From contig JAGTXO010000005.1 in the NCBI GenBank assembly GCA_019448385.1, forward strand, positions 558,001 to 622,000: a stretch of 64,000 nt of DNA, in the 5' to 3' direction. Source of the stretch: Diacronema lutheri (Eukaryota; Haptophyta; Pavlovophyceae; Pavlovales; Pavlovaceae). Positions 30,360-39,671 of the stretch are shown in pieces; within the stretch, counting starts at the first letter, position 1; every line of letters begins with the position of its first letter. Made by a program: the position numbers and the translations under genes. Below the pieces are notes generated by a model. The model was not told the DNA's origin. It did not search any database and worked only from the letters and a program-made list of their open reading frames with translations.

Positions 30360-31682
30360 TCACTTGGCCGTGGCCTTGACGAACGCGGCCATGGCCTCGA
30401 CCGTGCGCACCTCCGACTCGTACTTGACGACGGCGCCCTCTGACGTGATCGCGTTGATCGTCGGGAACGACTTGGTGTTGAACTCAGACTGCGCAAAGTC
30501 GCGCAGCTCGTCGCCGCGGAACTTGTACACCGGCAGGCCCGTCGCGCCGGCGAGCTTCTCGAACTCGGCCTCGAGCGCCTGGCAAAAGGGGCACCACGGC
30601 GCGTACACGACCACCGCGCCCGGCCCCTTGGACTTGATCGCGAGCGCCTCCTCCATGGTCGCGAGCTCCTTCACGCTCGCCGAGCCGGGCCAGAGGTCGC
30701 GCTCGAATGTGCGCTCGGCGCCGGCCACGTGGATGCCACACTCCGTCTTGGTCGAACCGTCGTTGTTCGCGAGCCCGACGAAGCGGCCCTTGCGCTCCTG
30801 CGCATAGTCGAGCCACTTGGTCGAATCACCCTCAAACTTGAAGTTGACGAAGCGGACGGAGCCGTCCTCGGGGATGGGGATCGTGTCCTTGGCGTCGCCG
30901 ATCGACGGGTACCCCTTCGCGTGCAGCGGATGGTGCAGGATCTTATGCTTGGCGATGTAGTCGAAGGTGTCCTCCAGCGTCCAATAGGCGATCGGGTTGC
31001 ACTTCGCGAGGCCGCCGCCGATCGGCGCGTTCTCAAACTGGTCGATCCACGCGCGCTCGAAGCCCTGCCAGCGCGTGCGGCCGTTGATCATGCAGTTCGT
31101 GCCGAGCGATTTGAGCCCGCGCTGGAACGGCTCCACCTTGCATACCTTGTCGTACTGCTCGATGTTGATCTTCCAGAGGTCAGCGCCATACTTTTTGTCG
31201 AACGCGCCCTTGTCGCCGACAGGCACGCCCTCCGCGCAGAAAACCTCGGCCTTGAAGCCGTAGGCCTTCTCGACCTCGCTGAGGAACTGCATCGTCTCGG
31301 GGAAGAGGTGGAATGTGTCGACCACCATCACCTTGCACTTGCCGTCCTTGAGGTAGCCGAGCCGGTGCAGGAGGTGCGTGATCACGACGTCGCCCGCGAT
31401 GAGCGCGTTGGGGAAGACGGCGTTGTCGTAATTCTCGCACGCAATCTTGAGCGCGAACATGGCCTGCTCCTCCAAGTGCTTGAGCCGCATCTCCTTCGAC
31501 TCGGCGATGAAGGCCTCCTGGTTGAAAGTCTTCACGGCCGGCGCGGTCGACATGCGCACGCCGCCGGCCGCCGCGCGCGGCGATGTGGCGAGCGCGCTCG
31601 ACGCGGCGCGCGCGGGCGAGGCGACGCGTGCAGACGGCCCGGAGAAGGCCGGTGCGGCGAGGAGCGCGACCAGAGTGAACAT
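30360..31682 (-). CDS. APR: Plastid adenylylsulfate reductase, cluster-free (APR-B-like), with thioredoxin-like domain
   Basis: A 440-residue protein in one frame. The N-terminus (MFTLVALLAAPAFSGPSARV, then Ala/Arg/Ser-rich) fits a plastid leader. The reductase domain shows ALIAGDVVITHLLHRLG, VMVVDTFHLFPETMQFL and the catalytic KTECGIH near residue 313. The Cys pairs that bind the 4Fe-4S cluster in plant-type enzymes are not seen: the sequence reads DKVCKVEPFQ and YPSIGDAKDT at those places. This is the arrangement of APR-B, first described in Physcomitrella. A C-terminal thioredoxin/glutaredoxin-like domain has WCPFC near residue 363 and a conserved SFPTINAI. It reduces APS to sulfite in cysteine synthesis. 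Confidence 0.9.
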   Translation of the reverse strand: MFTLVALLAAPAFSGPSARVASPARAASSALATSPRAAAGGVRMSTAPAVKTFNQEAFIAESKEMRLKHLEEQAMFALKIACENYDNAVFPNALIAGDVVITHLLHRLGYLKDGKCKVMVVDTFHLFPETMQFLSEVEKAYGFKAEVFCAEGVPVGDKGAFDKKYGADLWKINIEQYDKVCKVEPFQRGLKSLGTNCMINGRTRWQGFERAWIDQFENAPIGGGLAKCNPIAYWTLEDTFDYIAKHKILHHPLHAKGYPSIGDAKDTIPIPEDGSVRFVNFKFEGDSTKWLDYAQERKGRFVGLANNDGSTKTECGIHVAGAERTFERDLWPGSASVKELATMEEALAIKSKGPGAVVVYAPWCPFCQALEAEFEKLAGATGLPVYKFRGDELRDFAQSEFNTKSFPTINAITSEGAVVKYESEVRTVEAMAAFVKATAK

Positions 31683-33370
31683 CCCGTGCGCGCCGAGGCT
31701 CGAGCCAAGAGTGTGCCCGAGGTGCGGCTGGGCGAGCCACGCGGTGGATGCGAAATTCTATGGGGGCAATTCCGCACGCCGCTCCTTTGACATGCGGGCA
31801 TTCAGGTGTCCGCGCCGGGCGCGTGCGCCGAGCTGGGCGGCCGACGGTGAGTTCATATGGGTGCACGTCGATGGCGGCTGCGGCCCCATGATCGTCGGGA
31901 GCTCGGGCCGGGAGTGCCTCGCCTTGCGGGCTGCCAGACGCGCTCGTCGATCTGCTCACGGTGAGTAAGCACGAGCAGCACGCGACCCCCTTACGCGCGT
32001 GGTTAGGCGTGTGGCTCTCGCGCGGGTTCACGATCGCCCGCATGCTGGATGGCGCGCTCCGTGTGAATCGCGCCCATACGTTCGTCGAGCGCCGGCGCAT
32101 GCGCGTGAGAGAGTCCGCATTCTTGCTCGCCGAGCTGCGCGAGCTCAAGGGCATGCCGCGGCACGCGCAGGCGGAAAAGGGCGACCCTACGTCGATGACG
32201 ACGGCGTGCGCAAGCTGGCCGTCTTTGACGCGGCCGTGGCCGAGCTGCACGCCCCATGTGGCCCGTCGGCCGGCCGTACGCGCTCACCGTCGAGCTGGAC
32301 GCGGACGTGCTGGTTGCCGCGCTCTCACGCCGCGAGCGCGCTACTACGCACCGAATCGAGACCTGCGCCTGCTCCTGTCCGGCGTCGAGCGTGCACAACA
32401 AGGCGACGACGCTCTGCCCTGGGATGTATGGCGCGAGCGCGCTCGGCGAGGCCGAACTCGAGTGCGCGCGCGAGCAGACCCAGCGGAGCAAGAAGCGGCC
32501 GACCTGGCGCACCAGTAGCCAGGGATGAGCCGCGAGAAGGCGTTGCTCGACTTTGTGCGCCGAAAGCCCCTCGAGGGCGTGGCCGCGTGCCTCGGCAACG
32601 TCACGAGCAAGGCCATGCGCTTGTCGCGGATCGTCTGCGCTCACGCCCAGGGCGCACACGGCGACCAAGGGCGAGGAGCCTTGGTCGCCACGCGGCGTGC
32701 GTGATTATTGGCTGGGCGTTGAGCTCGGCCAGGTTGCGATGCTCGGCTCGAGTGCGCGCATGCACGACATGCAAGTGTCGCTGCGCGTGCATGTCGCCGC
32801 CGTGCTGTGCGAGCGGCTCGCGAGTGCGTGCACGCCGCTCAACGCGCACGGCGGGCCGCAAGGCGCGCGCCGGCTGCGCCGCCCCGCCGCTTCGCGCCGG
32901 GCGCCGAGATGGCCGTGCTCGACGTGCCGCCCGCCGCGCTGCCGGCCGCATCGCCCGCTCCGCTGGCGAGGAGCGGCGAGCGCCGCGCGGGCAGCGCTGG
33001 CGAGCGAGCGCGCGGCGACGGCGCGGCAGACAATGGCTCGGATGCCTCGGATTGGAAGGCGCTGGCGGGCGGCGACGACGACGAGGGTGGCGCGCCACGG
33101 CGCCAGTCGCGTTGGTGCGCGTGCTCATTCTCTGGCATGGATGCGGCGCGCGAGTGCACACCTGAGTTACAGCAGCTCCTCATCCAGTGTGCGCTCGTCG
33201 ACGCAGCCGCCGAGCGCACGCTCGCGCCGGCCGCGCCGCGCGCTGCGTCTGCGCCGGCGAGCGGCAACGCGGAGTGCACGCGCGCCAGCGCGTGCGTGCG
33301 CGCGCTCGCGTGTGCACTGCTCGAGCACTTGCGTTGACGGGAGCGGGCGCGCGCGCGCGCCCCCCGCGCG
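31683..33370. other. Region without a confident gene; weak coding-like segments
   Basis: No family is recognised here. Short plus-strand stretches look coding-like but lie in different frames: a segment starting MSKHEQHATPLRAWLGVWLS (31961), RPYALTVELDADVLVAALSR (about 32274), DYWLGVELGQVAMLGSSARM (about 32701) and GAEMAVLDVPPAALPAASPA to a TGA at 33337. They could be exons of one unknown gene or a decayed gene. The left part should also hold the promoter of the APS reductase gene, with an A/T-rich patch near 31755. Confidence 0.35.
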
Positions 33371-33371
33371 G

Positions 33372-33637
33372 CGAGCAGCTGCCAGCTGGGCGGAAGCAGC
33401 TGCCAGCTGGGCCGGAGCAGCTGCCAGCTGGGCGGGAGCAGCTGCCAGCTGGGCGGGAAGCAGCTGCCAGCTGGGCGGAAGCAGCTGCCAGCTGGGCCGG
33501 AGCAGCTGCCAGCTGGGCGGAAGCAGCTGCCAGCTGGGCGGAAGCAGCTGCCAGCTGGGCGGAAGCAGCTGCCAGCTGGGCGGAAGCAGCTGCCAGCTGG
33601 GCGGAAGCAGCTGCCAGCTGCCAGCTGGGCCGGAGCG
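33372..33637. repeat. 21-base satellite, about twelve copies, with PvuII-type palindromes
   Basis: Units read GCAGCTGCCAGCTGGGCGGAA with small changes. One copy is 22 bases and the last is partly doubled. Each unit contains CAGCTG, and the overlapping CAGCTGCCAGCTG is itself nearly self-complementary, so the array can fold heavily. It follows the open frame ending at 33337 and is not obviously translated. Confidence 0.85.
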
Positions 33638-33791
33638 GCCGACGCGCGCGACGCGTCGGCTGGGCCGCCGCTGGCGTGCGGTGGATCGGAGCCCGGCGAG
33701 CACACCCTGCTACTCGCGCTCACTCTGTGCTCTCGTCCGCCGTGACCGTGGCGGCGGAGGCGCCCTTGGCCGCGTAGCCCGGCCCACTTAC

Positions 33792-33805
33792 GGGGGGGGG
33801 GGGGG
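33792..33805 (+). repeat. Run of 14 G
   Basis: A G homopolymer just upstream of the MBD-HMG gene start. The inverse strand reads as a pyrimidine tract followed by GTAAGTGG. No gene using it as an intron end is evident. Confidence 0.8.
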
Positions 33806-33833
33806 TCAACTGGACCCACACTGAACGCGAGGG

Positions 33834-34989
33834 GTGTGCCGCGGAAGCGCGCGCGCGCGGTCTTGCGAGATGGAGGTTGAGCGCGACACGAGGCGGCCCA
33901 AGGAGAAGCAGACGTTCCGGTCGGCGGCCGAGCATTATCTCTTGAATGGGTTGCCAGATGGCTGGGAGCTCGAGGCCGTCCCGCGCAGGTCGCGCCGCGC
34001 GGGCACCAAGCACTGGGACCACTACTGGATCCCGCCGCCCGAGCCGGGCGGCATCCGCAACAAGCGCCTGCGCTCGATGAACGAGGTGCGCAGATTCCTC
34101 AATCCGGAGAACGCGGCGCACGAGCGCGCGAAGCGCGATGACCAAGACAATCAGGCCATCCGCAAGGTCTTGGACGCGCTCCTCTCGAAGGTTGAGAAGC
34201 GGTGCGGCGAGAAGAAGGCGGCCGCCGTTGCTCCGGGTGGGCATCGGCGCGCGCTGCCGATGCGCAGCGTGAACGACATCATGCGGGTGCGCGCTTGCGC
34301 GGTCGCGGCGCGCCGGCGCGCGCGGCGGGATCGGCGAGCGCGTGCGCCGCGACCCATGCATCCGCCGCCGCGAAGCCGCTTCGCTCGCTCAGCCCGCGTC
34401 CGCGCGCACGCGTGCCCGCGCGCGAGCGCAGGATCCGCTGAGCGCGTTCATGCTCTTCGGGATCGAGCAGCACGCGAGCTCGCCGCCTGCGGCGACGGCC
34501 GAGGCGCGCGATTTTGTCAAGGCCTACGGGCAGACGTGGCTCGGGCTCACCGCCGCGGAGCGCCTGCCCTACGAGCGGATGGCGTCCGCGCTCGAGCCGC
34601 AGCGCTGCGCGCTGCTGCGCGCGCGCGCGGAGAAGAAGCGCATCGGGCTCGCGAACAAGGCGCGCGCAACGCCCACCCAAGCGCGCACCGGCCCGGACGA
34701 GCTCCTTGATGGCGCGGCGAACGCCCAGCTCGGGAGCGGGCACTTTGCGCCGGGTGCCAGCTCGCGCGGCGGCGCCGCGCGCGGGCGTGGGCGCGGCGGC
34801 GCGGGCGGAGGAAGCGGGCGTGGCAAGCGGCCGGCGCAGGAGGAGGAGAGCGACGGCGGCGGCGGCTCGAAGCGCATGACGCCGGCGAACGCCTACGCGC
34901 CGCAGTACTTGGGCGGCGCCGTGCGCCGGGCCTCCAAGGGCGGCGCGGCCGACGAGTCAGACCCGCCGGACTCGCCCAAACTCGAATGA
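33834..34989 (+). CDS. MBD-like and HMG-box chromatin protein
   Basis: Spliced model: 33834-34286 and 34432-34989, with intron 34287-34431 (145 bases, GTGCGCG...CGCAG) between whole codons. It has 336 residues from 33834 or 324 from the Met at 33870. An MBD-like (TAM) segment reads LPDGWELEAVPRRSRRAGTK, then HWDHYWIPPPE and RNKRLRSMNEVRRFL. The second exon opens directly with an HMG box: DPLSAFMLFGIEQHAS, then FVKAYGQTWLGLTAAERLPY. The tail is Gly/Arg-rich (RGRGRGGAGGGSGRGKR) with an acidic patch. Both domains bind DNA, so a nuclear chromatin role is likely. Whether it recognises methylated CpG cannot be told from sequence. Confidence 0.8.
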
Positions 34990-35002
34990 TTTGCGACGAA
35001 AG

Positions 35003-35020
35003 TATACATAATAATTATAT
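35003..35020 (+). promoter_or_regulatory. A/T-rich promoter-like patch upstream of the phospholipase D-like gene
   Basis: TATACATAATAATTATAT is exceptional in this GC-rich DNA and lies about 95 bases before the preferred start at 35113, a plausible core promoter position. It directly follows the MBD-HMG stop, so it could instead belong to that 3' end. Confidence 0.45.
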
Positions 35021-35112
35021 CCGCTGGGGGCAAACCCGGGCCCGCAAATTGGAATCTTCGCTTATAGCAGGCATTGCGGTCGCCGTTCCCAACGGGGTGG
35101 ACACAGCGCGCA

Positions 35113-36771
35113 ATGACAGCGCCTGCCGTCGAGTGGCTGACGGCGCTCGTCGCCGCCATCCTCGGCGGTGCGATCGTCGCGCTGGCGCTGCGGCTTTCAT
35201 CGCGCGTGGACGCTGCTTACTCCGAGCCCGAGGCCGCGAGCGCCGCGGCAGCGCCGGCAAAGCCGGGCGCGCCGGCGTGCTCGCGCGAGCTGGCCGCGCC
35301 GTCGGCGCCGCGCGCGGGCGCGAGCGGGTCGGATGCGAAGCTGCCGATTGCCGCCGAGCAGCAGCGCTGGCCGAGCTTTATCGAGCGCACGCTCGACGAG
35401 CCCGAGCTCAACGCTGAGCTGCGCAGCACGATTGATGCGTGCGTGCGCGGGCTGCCCGGCTCGGTCGAGATGGACTGGCTGCTGCGCTGCGTGCTCTCGG
35501 CGGCCATGGAGAAGTCGCATCGCATCGGAAGCAAACGTGCGCGCCTCGTGTGCGCGATCGCCGACGCGATTCAGGCGGCCGTCATCCGCACGCGCACGTC
35601 CCCCGCGCCGCGCGCGCGCGCGGCGCTCTTCTTCCCGTCAAACGTCTCTTTCCGGTACGTGCTCAACCTGCTCGGCAACGCGACTGTCTCGCTCGACATT
35701 TGCGTGTATACGATCACCGACCGACAGCTTGTCGAGCGCATCCTAGCCGCACACGCGCGCCGCGTGCGCGTGCGCATCGTGACCGACGACAAGAAAGCCT
35801 TCGACCAGGGCTCCGCCGTCTTCTCGCTCGCGCAGGCGGGCATCCCAACGGTCGTCGCTGAGCAGGAGGCGGGGTGGGAGCCGCCCGCGCCCGGCAGCAG
35901 CGCCAACGGCGGCGGCTCGGCGGACGGCGGCGGTGCGCGCGAGCGGCACATGCACCACAAGTTTGCCGTCGTCGACGGGAGCGTGCTGCTCACGGGCTCG
36001 TTCAACTGGACGCACGCCGCGCACGAGCGCAATTGCGAGAACCTTCTCGTTACGGACGACGCCTACTTTGTCGCGCGCTACGCCGCCGAATTTGGTGCGC
36101 GCGCGCGCGAGCGCGCGTCTGCGCCGCACGGCCGCGCGTGGCAAGCTTTCGCCCCCTTGGCGCTGTGCCGCCATCGCTCACGCGCGCCCGTTGCCTTCGC
36201 GACGTGCTGCGACGCAGAGCGCACGTGGAATGATTGCCGGCGCGACAATCGGCTGGGCACAAACGCGGCCGCGCAGCGCATTCAGGCGCTGTACCGCGGC
36301 CAAAGCTTCCGCCGCTCTTTTTCAAAGGAGTCATTCAGTCGCCTCGTCCTCGGCGAGGGTTCATCGCTCGCGTCCGCTGCGCCCCGCGCGCCCGCCGGCG
36401 GCCAAGCGAACGTACAGGCCGCGCAGGCGCACGACGGGTGCGAGACGCGCGCGATCGACGAGCTGCGCGAGGGCAGCGCGCGCGCGGACGAGCGTCCGAT
36501 GCCGCGCGAGCTGGCCAATCTGTACCAACGGGCACAGCGGCAGTCCAACGGCTTCATGGCGGCCGACGCGGAGCCGGCCAACACGTCCACTCGGTCGCCG
36601 GCGCGGCGTCCGAACGGCGGCACCGGCATCGACACGCCCGGCGCGTGGAAGACGCCCCCGCTCTCTCCGTCCCGCCGCGGCGCGCGCGAGTCTGACGGTG
36701 TGCCCACGTCGGCGCGCAGGCGTGCGAGCGGCTCGTCGAGGCGGGTTGGCCGGCAGAGCACCAGCATTTGA
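35113..36771 (+). CDS. Single-HKD phospholipase D-like protein (MitoPLD/PLD6-like) with IQ motif
   Basis: 552 residues from the Met at 35113, chosen because a membrane span follows at once (WLTALVAAILGGAIVALALR). The frame is open back to 35074. One HKD motif is present: HMHHKFAVVDGSVLLTGSFN, from residue 279. A preceding PLD strand reads NATVSLDICVYTITDRQLV. A single HKD suggests a homodimer, as in PLD6/Zucchini and bacterial Nuc, which act as nucleases or cardiolipin hydrolases; the N-terminal anchor also fits that group. After the catalytic domain comes an IQ-like motif, AAAQRIQALYRGQSFRR (about 36267-36318), suggesting calmodulin binding, then a disordered tail. The segment 36090-36240 is less regular and could contain an in-frame intron. 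Confidence 0.8.
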   Translation: MTAPAVEWLTALVAAILGGAIVALALRLSSRVDAAYSEPEAASAAAAPAKPGAPACSRELAAPSAPRAGASGSDAKLPIAAEQQRWPSFIERTLDEPELNAELRSTIDACVRGLPGSVEMDWLLRCVLSAAMEKSHRIGSKRARLVCAIADAIQAAVIRTRTSPAPRARAALFFPSNVSFRYVLNLLGNATVSLDICVYTITDRQLVERILAAHARRVRVRIVTDDKKAFDQGSAVFSLAQAGIPTVVAEQEAGWEPPAPGSSANGGGSADGGGARERHMHHKFAVVDGSVLLTGSFNWTHAAHERNCENLLVTDDAYFVARYAAEFGARARERASAPHGRAWQAFAPLALCRHRSRAPVAFATCCDAERTWNDCRRDNRLGTNAAAQRIQALYRGQSFRRSFSKESFSRLVLGEGSSLASAAPRAPAGGQANVQAAQAHDGCETRAIDELREGSARADERPMPRELANLYQRAQRQSNGFMAADAEPANTSTRSPARRPNGGTGIDTPGAWKTPPLSPSRRGARESDGVPTSARRRASGSSRRVGRQSTSI

Positions 36772-36776
36772 TGAAG

Positions 36777-36779
<3 letters not shown>

Positions 36780-36808
<29 letters not shown>

Positions 36809-36809
36809 G
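36780..36809 (+). repeat. Run of 30 G
   Basis: An uninterrupted G homopolymer starting 9 bases after the phospholipase D-like stop codon. It is the longest of several G runs in the window. Confidence 0.85.
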
Positions 36810-36903
36810 CGAGCTCCCAGAGCGCGCGAGCGAGCAATTTCAGTTCGCGCACCCCTCTCGACGCGAGCGGCGCACGCGGGCGGAGCGTGCCGCTGATTGG
36901 CTG

Positions 36904-36971
36904 AAGCAGTGACAGGGCGCACAGTGCAAGGCCACTCAAGCAGTGACAGGGCGCACAGTGCAAGGCCAATC
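36904..36971 (+). repeat. 34-base direct repeat, two copies
   Basis: Two adjacent copies of a unit starting AAGCAGTGACAGGGCGCACA differ at one base (GCCACTC against GCCAATC). It lies in the noncoding stretch 36810-37100, where no gene is seen. Confidence 0.85.
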
Positions 36972-37099
36972 AAGCCGTGCGCCGAGCCAATGAGGGCGCC
37001 GCCACTGCCCGCACGGCGTGCGAAGCCGAGGGCAAGTGCAGCTGCGGCCAAGCCCCACGGGCGCGCAGCACTTGGTGCCGTGTCAGACTCGCGTCGGAA

Positions 37100-38050
37100 C
37101 GTCGAGTCGAAGACTCACTTGATCGTGAGCACGTCGTGCCGCGCAATGACAAACAGCTGCACCAGCGGCCCATTCAAACGGCTGCACCAGCGGCCCTATG
37201 CTCTGCGCGCTCAATTCGAGCGGCGAGACGCAGCCCACATCGTGCGCAAACGTCCCGTTGATGCTACGCTCGACCCAGAGCCCAGAGTGGGCGAAGACGG
37301 TGACGCCGCGCGCGCGCAGCAAGCACAACTCGCACGACGCAGGCTTTCTGTGGGTAGGGCAGCAAGCCGAACTCGTACCCACAGAAAGCCCGCGCGCCCG
37401 TACTGCTGCGCACTGCCCTCGATGGCGTCGGAGTCGACGAGGGTGAGCCGCACACTGGAGGAACCGCGCAACCCCGCGCGCGCGTTATCCGCAAAGTGAA
37501 CCTCGAGCCTGTGCCAGCTGTTGTTCACGCCGCCGTCAACGCGATGCCGATGCGCGGGGGCATGCACATGGAGCTGCCACCAACTGTTGGCGTATTCTGT
37601 AGGCTTCACGGTCACCTCGTAAGCTTCACGAAGGGCACGTTGGTCGGGGACCGACGTGCACCGCGACCGGTCGGCAGCGTCGCGTGCTCGCACGACTCGT
37701 CCAAAGCGACTGGAGCGTCGACCTCGCCCGGGTGCGTGATGCCGGTGGAAAAGCGCGGCACCGAGCCGGGCGTCCACTCGCAGCCTGGGTCGCCCAGCTC
37801 CATCCCGTTGCTCCGCCGGTCGCCGTCCGAGTCGGCGCGACAGAGCGCGCCGGTCCTCGCGTTCCCCGGGCCCCCCAAAGTCGCTCCCAAAGGCGTTCCG
37901 CGCGCCGCCGCCGTGAGGCGCGACGTGGCCAAAGCCGGGCGCGCCTGGGGCGGCGTGGCCGTTTGAGAGTATAAGCCGGCGAAGCTCGAGTGCGCCGCGG
38001 TCGGCGCGAGTCCGGCGCAAAGCGCGCGCACGCAGGCATCGCATTATTCG
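37100..38050 (-). pseudogene. Temptin-domain secreted protein gene, frame-broken
   Basis: Minus-strand segments in alternating frames make a recognisable order. A possible signal peptide starts at 38031 (MRALCAGLAPTAAHSSFAG). The temptin half NGHAAPGAPGFGHVAPHGGG plus RNAFGSDF (about 37875-37970) is followed in another frame by LCRADSDGDRRSNGMELGDP, CEWTPG and ITHPGEVDAP (about 37705-37850). After a further frame change comes YEVTVKPTEYANSWWQLHVH (about 37570-37630), and near 37200-37310 SGLWVERSINGTFAHDVG. At least three frame changes lie at homopolymers or short duplications. Temptin-like domains occur in secreted pheromone-associated proteins and some copper monooxygenase-like proteins. 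This may be a decaying gene or a stretch of assembly indels. Confidence 0.55.
37342..37391. repeat. Inverted repeat, 15-base arms
   Basis: GGCTTTCTGTGGGTA pairs exactly with TACCCACAGAAAGCC about 20 bases later. It lies within the broken temptin-domain gene and interrupts a reading frame there. Confidence 0.8.
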
Positions 38051-38069
38051 CTTCCGCCAGCTGTCGAGT

Positions 38070-39671
38070 TTGATGGCGACGCCGTACGCGCCGCCCGGCA
38101 TGTCGCGCGACGGGCTCAGCGAGGAGGAGGAAGAGCACGACGAGCAGGCCTTCGCACCTCCGCGGCTGCAGTCCGTGCAGCCCGCGTATGACAGCGTCAG
38201 CACGCCGGCGCAGCCTCTCTCCGCCGCCTACGCCGAGTACTCGCCCGCAGCCCAGCTCGTCCAGCCGAGCGACGTGCACAACGCGCAGTCGAGCAACGTG
38301 TACCACGCCGGGAGCTACGCGCCGATGGACGGCTCGTCGATCACATTCCAGCCGCCGCCGCCGCGCGCGCAGCTGCCGCCCACGCTCTCGCCCCACGATG
38401 ACGAGATGGCGGCGATGGTGAGCACGATCCAATCCTTTGCGCTTGTGCCGGTCGCGTGCAGCGCGTGCGGCCCGGCGATCGCGCTCCTCGTCTCATCCGC
38501 GCTGGGCGGCGGCGCGTGGAAGACAGGCGTGCTCTCGGGCATGTTCGTGTCCGTCGGCCTCTCGACCGTCACCATCTATGGCACCGTCGCCGGTGTGGAC
38601 GCTTCGACGAGCGGCGTCCCCCAGCCTCTCGCCATGCTCTGCTCGGATGACGGCCAGGGCTCGGCGTGCCGGCTGCACTCGGCGGGGATGGTGATGCGCG
38701 TGCTCCTCACGTTTGCGCTGATTGGCGCGGTTGCCTCGACGCTCGCCGCAACGGTGCTCGCCCTGCTTGACGCCAACCGCCTCGCGGCACTGCGCGCACA
38801 GCTCGGGCCGACGGGGCTGCACGCACTGCCGCGCATCGCGACCTCGTGCTGGGCGGCAACGTCCGCGCTCCTCGGCGCGGCGGCTCTGCTCTACGCGGCG
38901 CTCTCGCCGTTCCGCTTCCGCGAGACGACGCTCGTGCTCGACGCATCGTACGGCACCGTTCGCCTCGCCCTCCTCCTCTCGGTGCTGTGCGCCATCGTGC
39001 ACGCGCGCTTCATCTCGCACGTCCGGCCGCTCGTCGCCTCGGGTGCCTTCTCCGCCGCGGCCGAGCGCGGCGCGATCTCCGAGCGGCCTCTCGAGGTAGA
39101 ACTTGGCCTCGAGCTCGTGCGCGCGTACGGGCTGCTACGCGATCGTTCGCGCCCGCTCTGTGCGATCCTGGGTGCGCAGCTCGCCGTGCAGCTCGTCGCT
39201 ATCGTGCACGCGCCGCAGTGGTCGGCCCTGCTCCCGCTCGCCGGTGTGCGCGCGCGCGCGCACACCGGCGGCGGCAGCCACGGCCTGCCCCGCGTCGGTG
39301 TGCGAAGGCGGCGCGCGCACGCGGGCACACCGCGCTCGCGTCAAGCGCCCTCACAGCAGCAGCGCGCCCTGCTACCTGCCCCACGCACGCACCATCCCTT
39401 TCCCCCCTCAGGCGCGAGCGCCATTGCTTACTCAAACCACCACCTTGCGAGCATGTTCGTCGTCGCCTCGTCCATCTCGGCCGGGCTCGACCTGCTCGAT
39501 CTCGTGAGCGGCCCACCGCTCACGCTGAGCAGCTCGGCTGGCTCCGCCGTGTACATGCTGCTGCTCGCGGCCGTCTGCCTCAAAGCGGCGAGTGCCGTGC
39601 TCGTCTCGCACCTCGATGAGCGCTCGGGCTCAGGATATTCAGCCTTTTTGCTTCCCGCCGAGGGGCGATGA
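38070..39671 (+). CDS. Multi-span membrane protein of unknown function
   Basis: Spliced model: 38070-39243 and 39412-39671, 477 residues. The intron at 39244-39411 (168 bases, GTGTGCG...CCCCTCAG with a clear pyrimidine tract) keeps frame and joins LLPLAG to ASAIAYSNHHLASMF. The first 110 residues are soluble and Pro/Ser/acidic. At least seven hydrophobic spans follow, including VACSACGPAIALLVSSALGG, VLLTFALIGAVASTLAATVL, ATSALLGAAALLYAALS, LALLLSVLCAIVHA, LGAQLAVQLVAIVHA and YMLLLAAVCLKAASAVLV. No family signature is recognised. The stop codon lies inside a short tandem duplication. Real gene status rests on the span pattern and a good intron. Confidence 0.7.
   Translation: MMATPYAPPGMSRDGLSEEEEEHDEQAFAPPRLQSVQPAYDSVSTPAQPLSAAYAEYSPAAQLVQPSDVHNAQSSNVYHAGSYAPMDGSSITFQPPPPRAQLPPTLSPHDDEMAAMVSTIQSFALVPVACSACGPAIALLVSSALGGGAWKTGVLSGMFVSVGLSTVTIYGTVAGVDASTSGVPQPLAMLCSDDGQGSACRLHSAGMVMRVLLTFALIGAVASTLAATVLALLDANRLAALRAQLGPTGLHALPRIATSCWAATSALLGAAALLYAALSPFRFRETTLVLDASYGTVRLALLLSVLCAIVHARFISHVRPLVASGAFSAAAERGAISERPLEVELGLELVRAYGLLRDRSRPLCAILGAQLAVQLVAIVHAPQWSALLPLAGVRARAHTGGGSHGLPRVGVRRRRAHAGTPRSRQAPSQQQRALLPAPRTHHPFPPSGASAIAYSNHHLASMFVVASSISAGLDLLDLVSGPPLTLSSSAGSAVYMLLLAAVCLKAASAVLVSHLDERSGSGYSAFLLPAEGR

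Noticed and set aside
37342-37391. The 15-base inverted repeat as a bacterial-type terminator
   Set aside because: No following T run, and the context is eukaryotic and inside a frame-broken gene.
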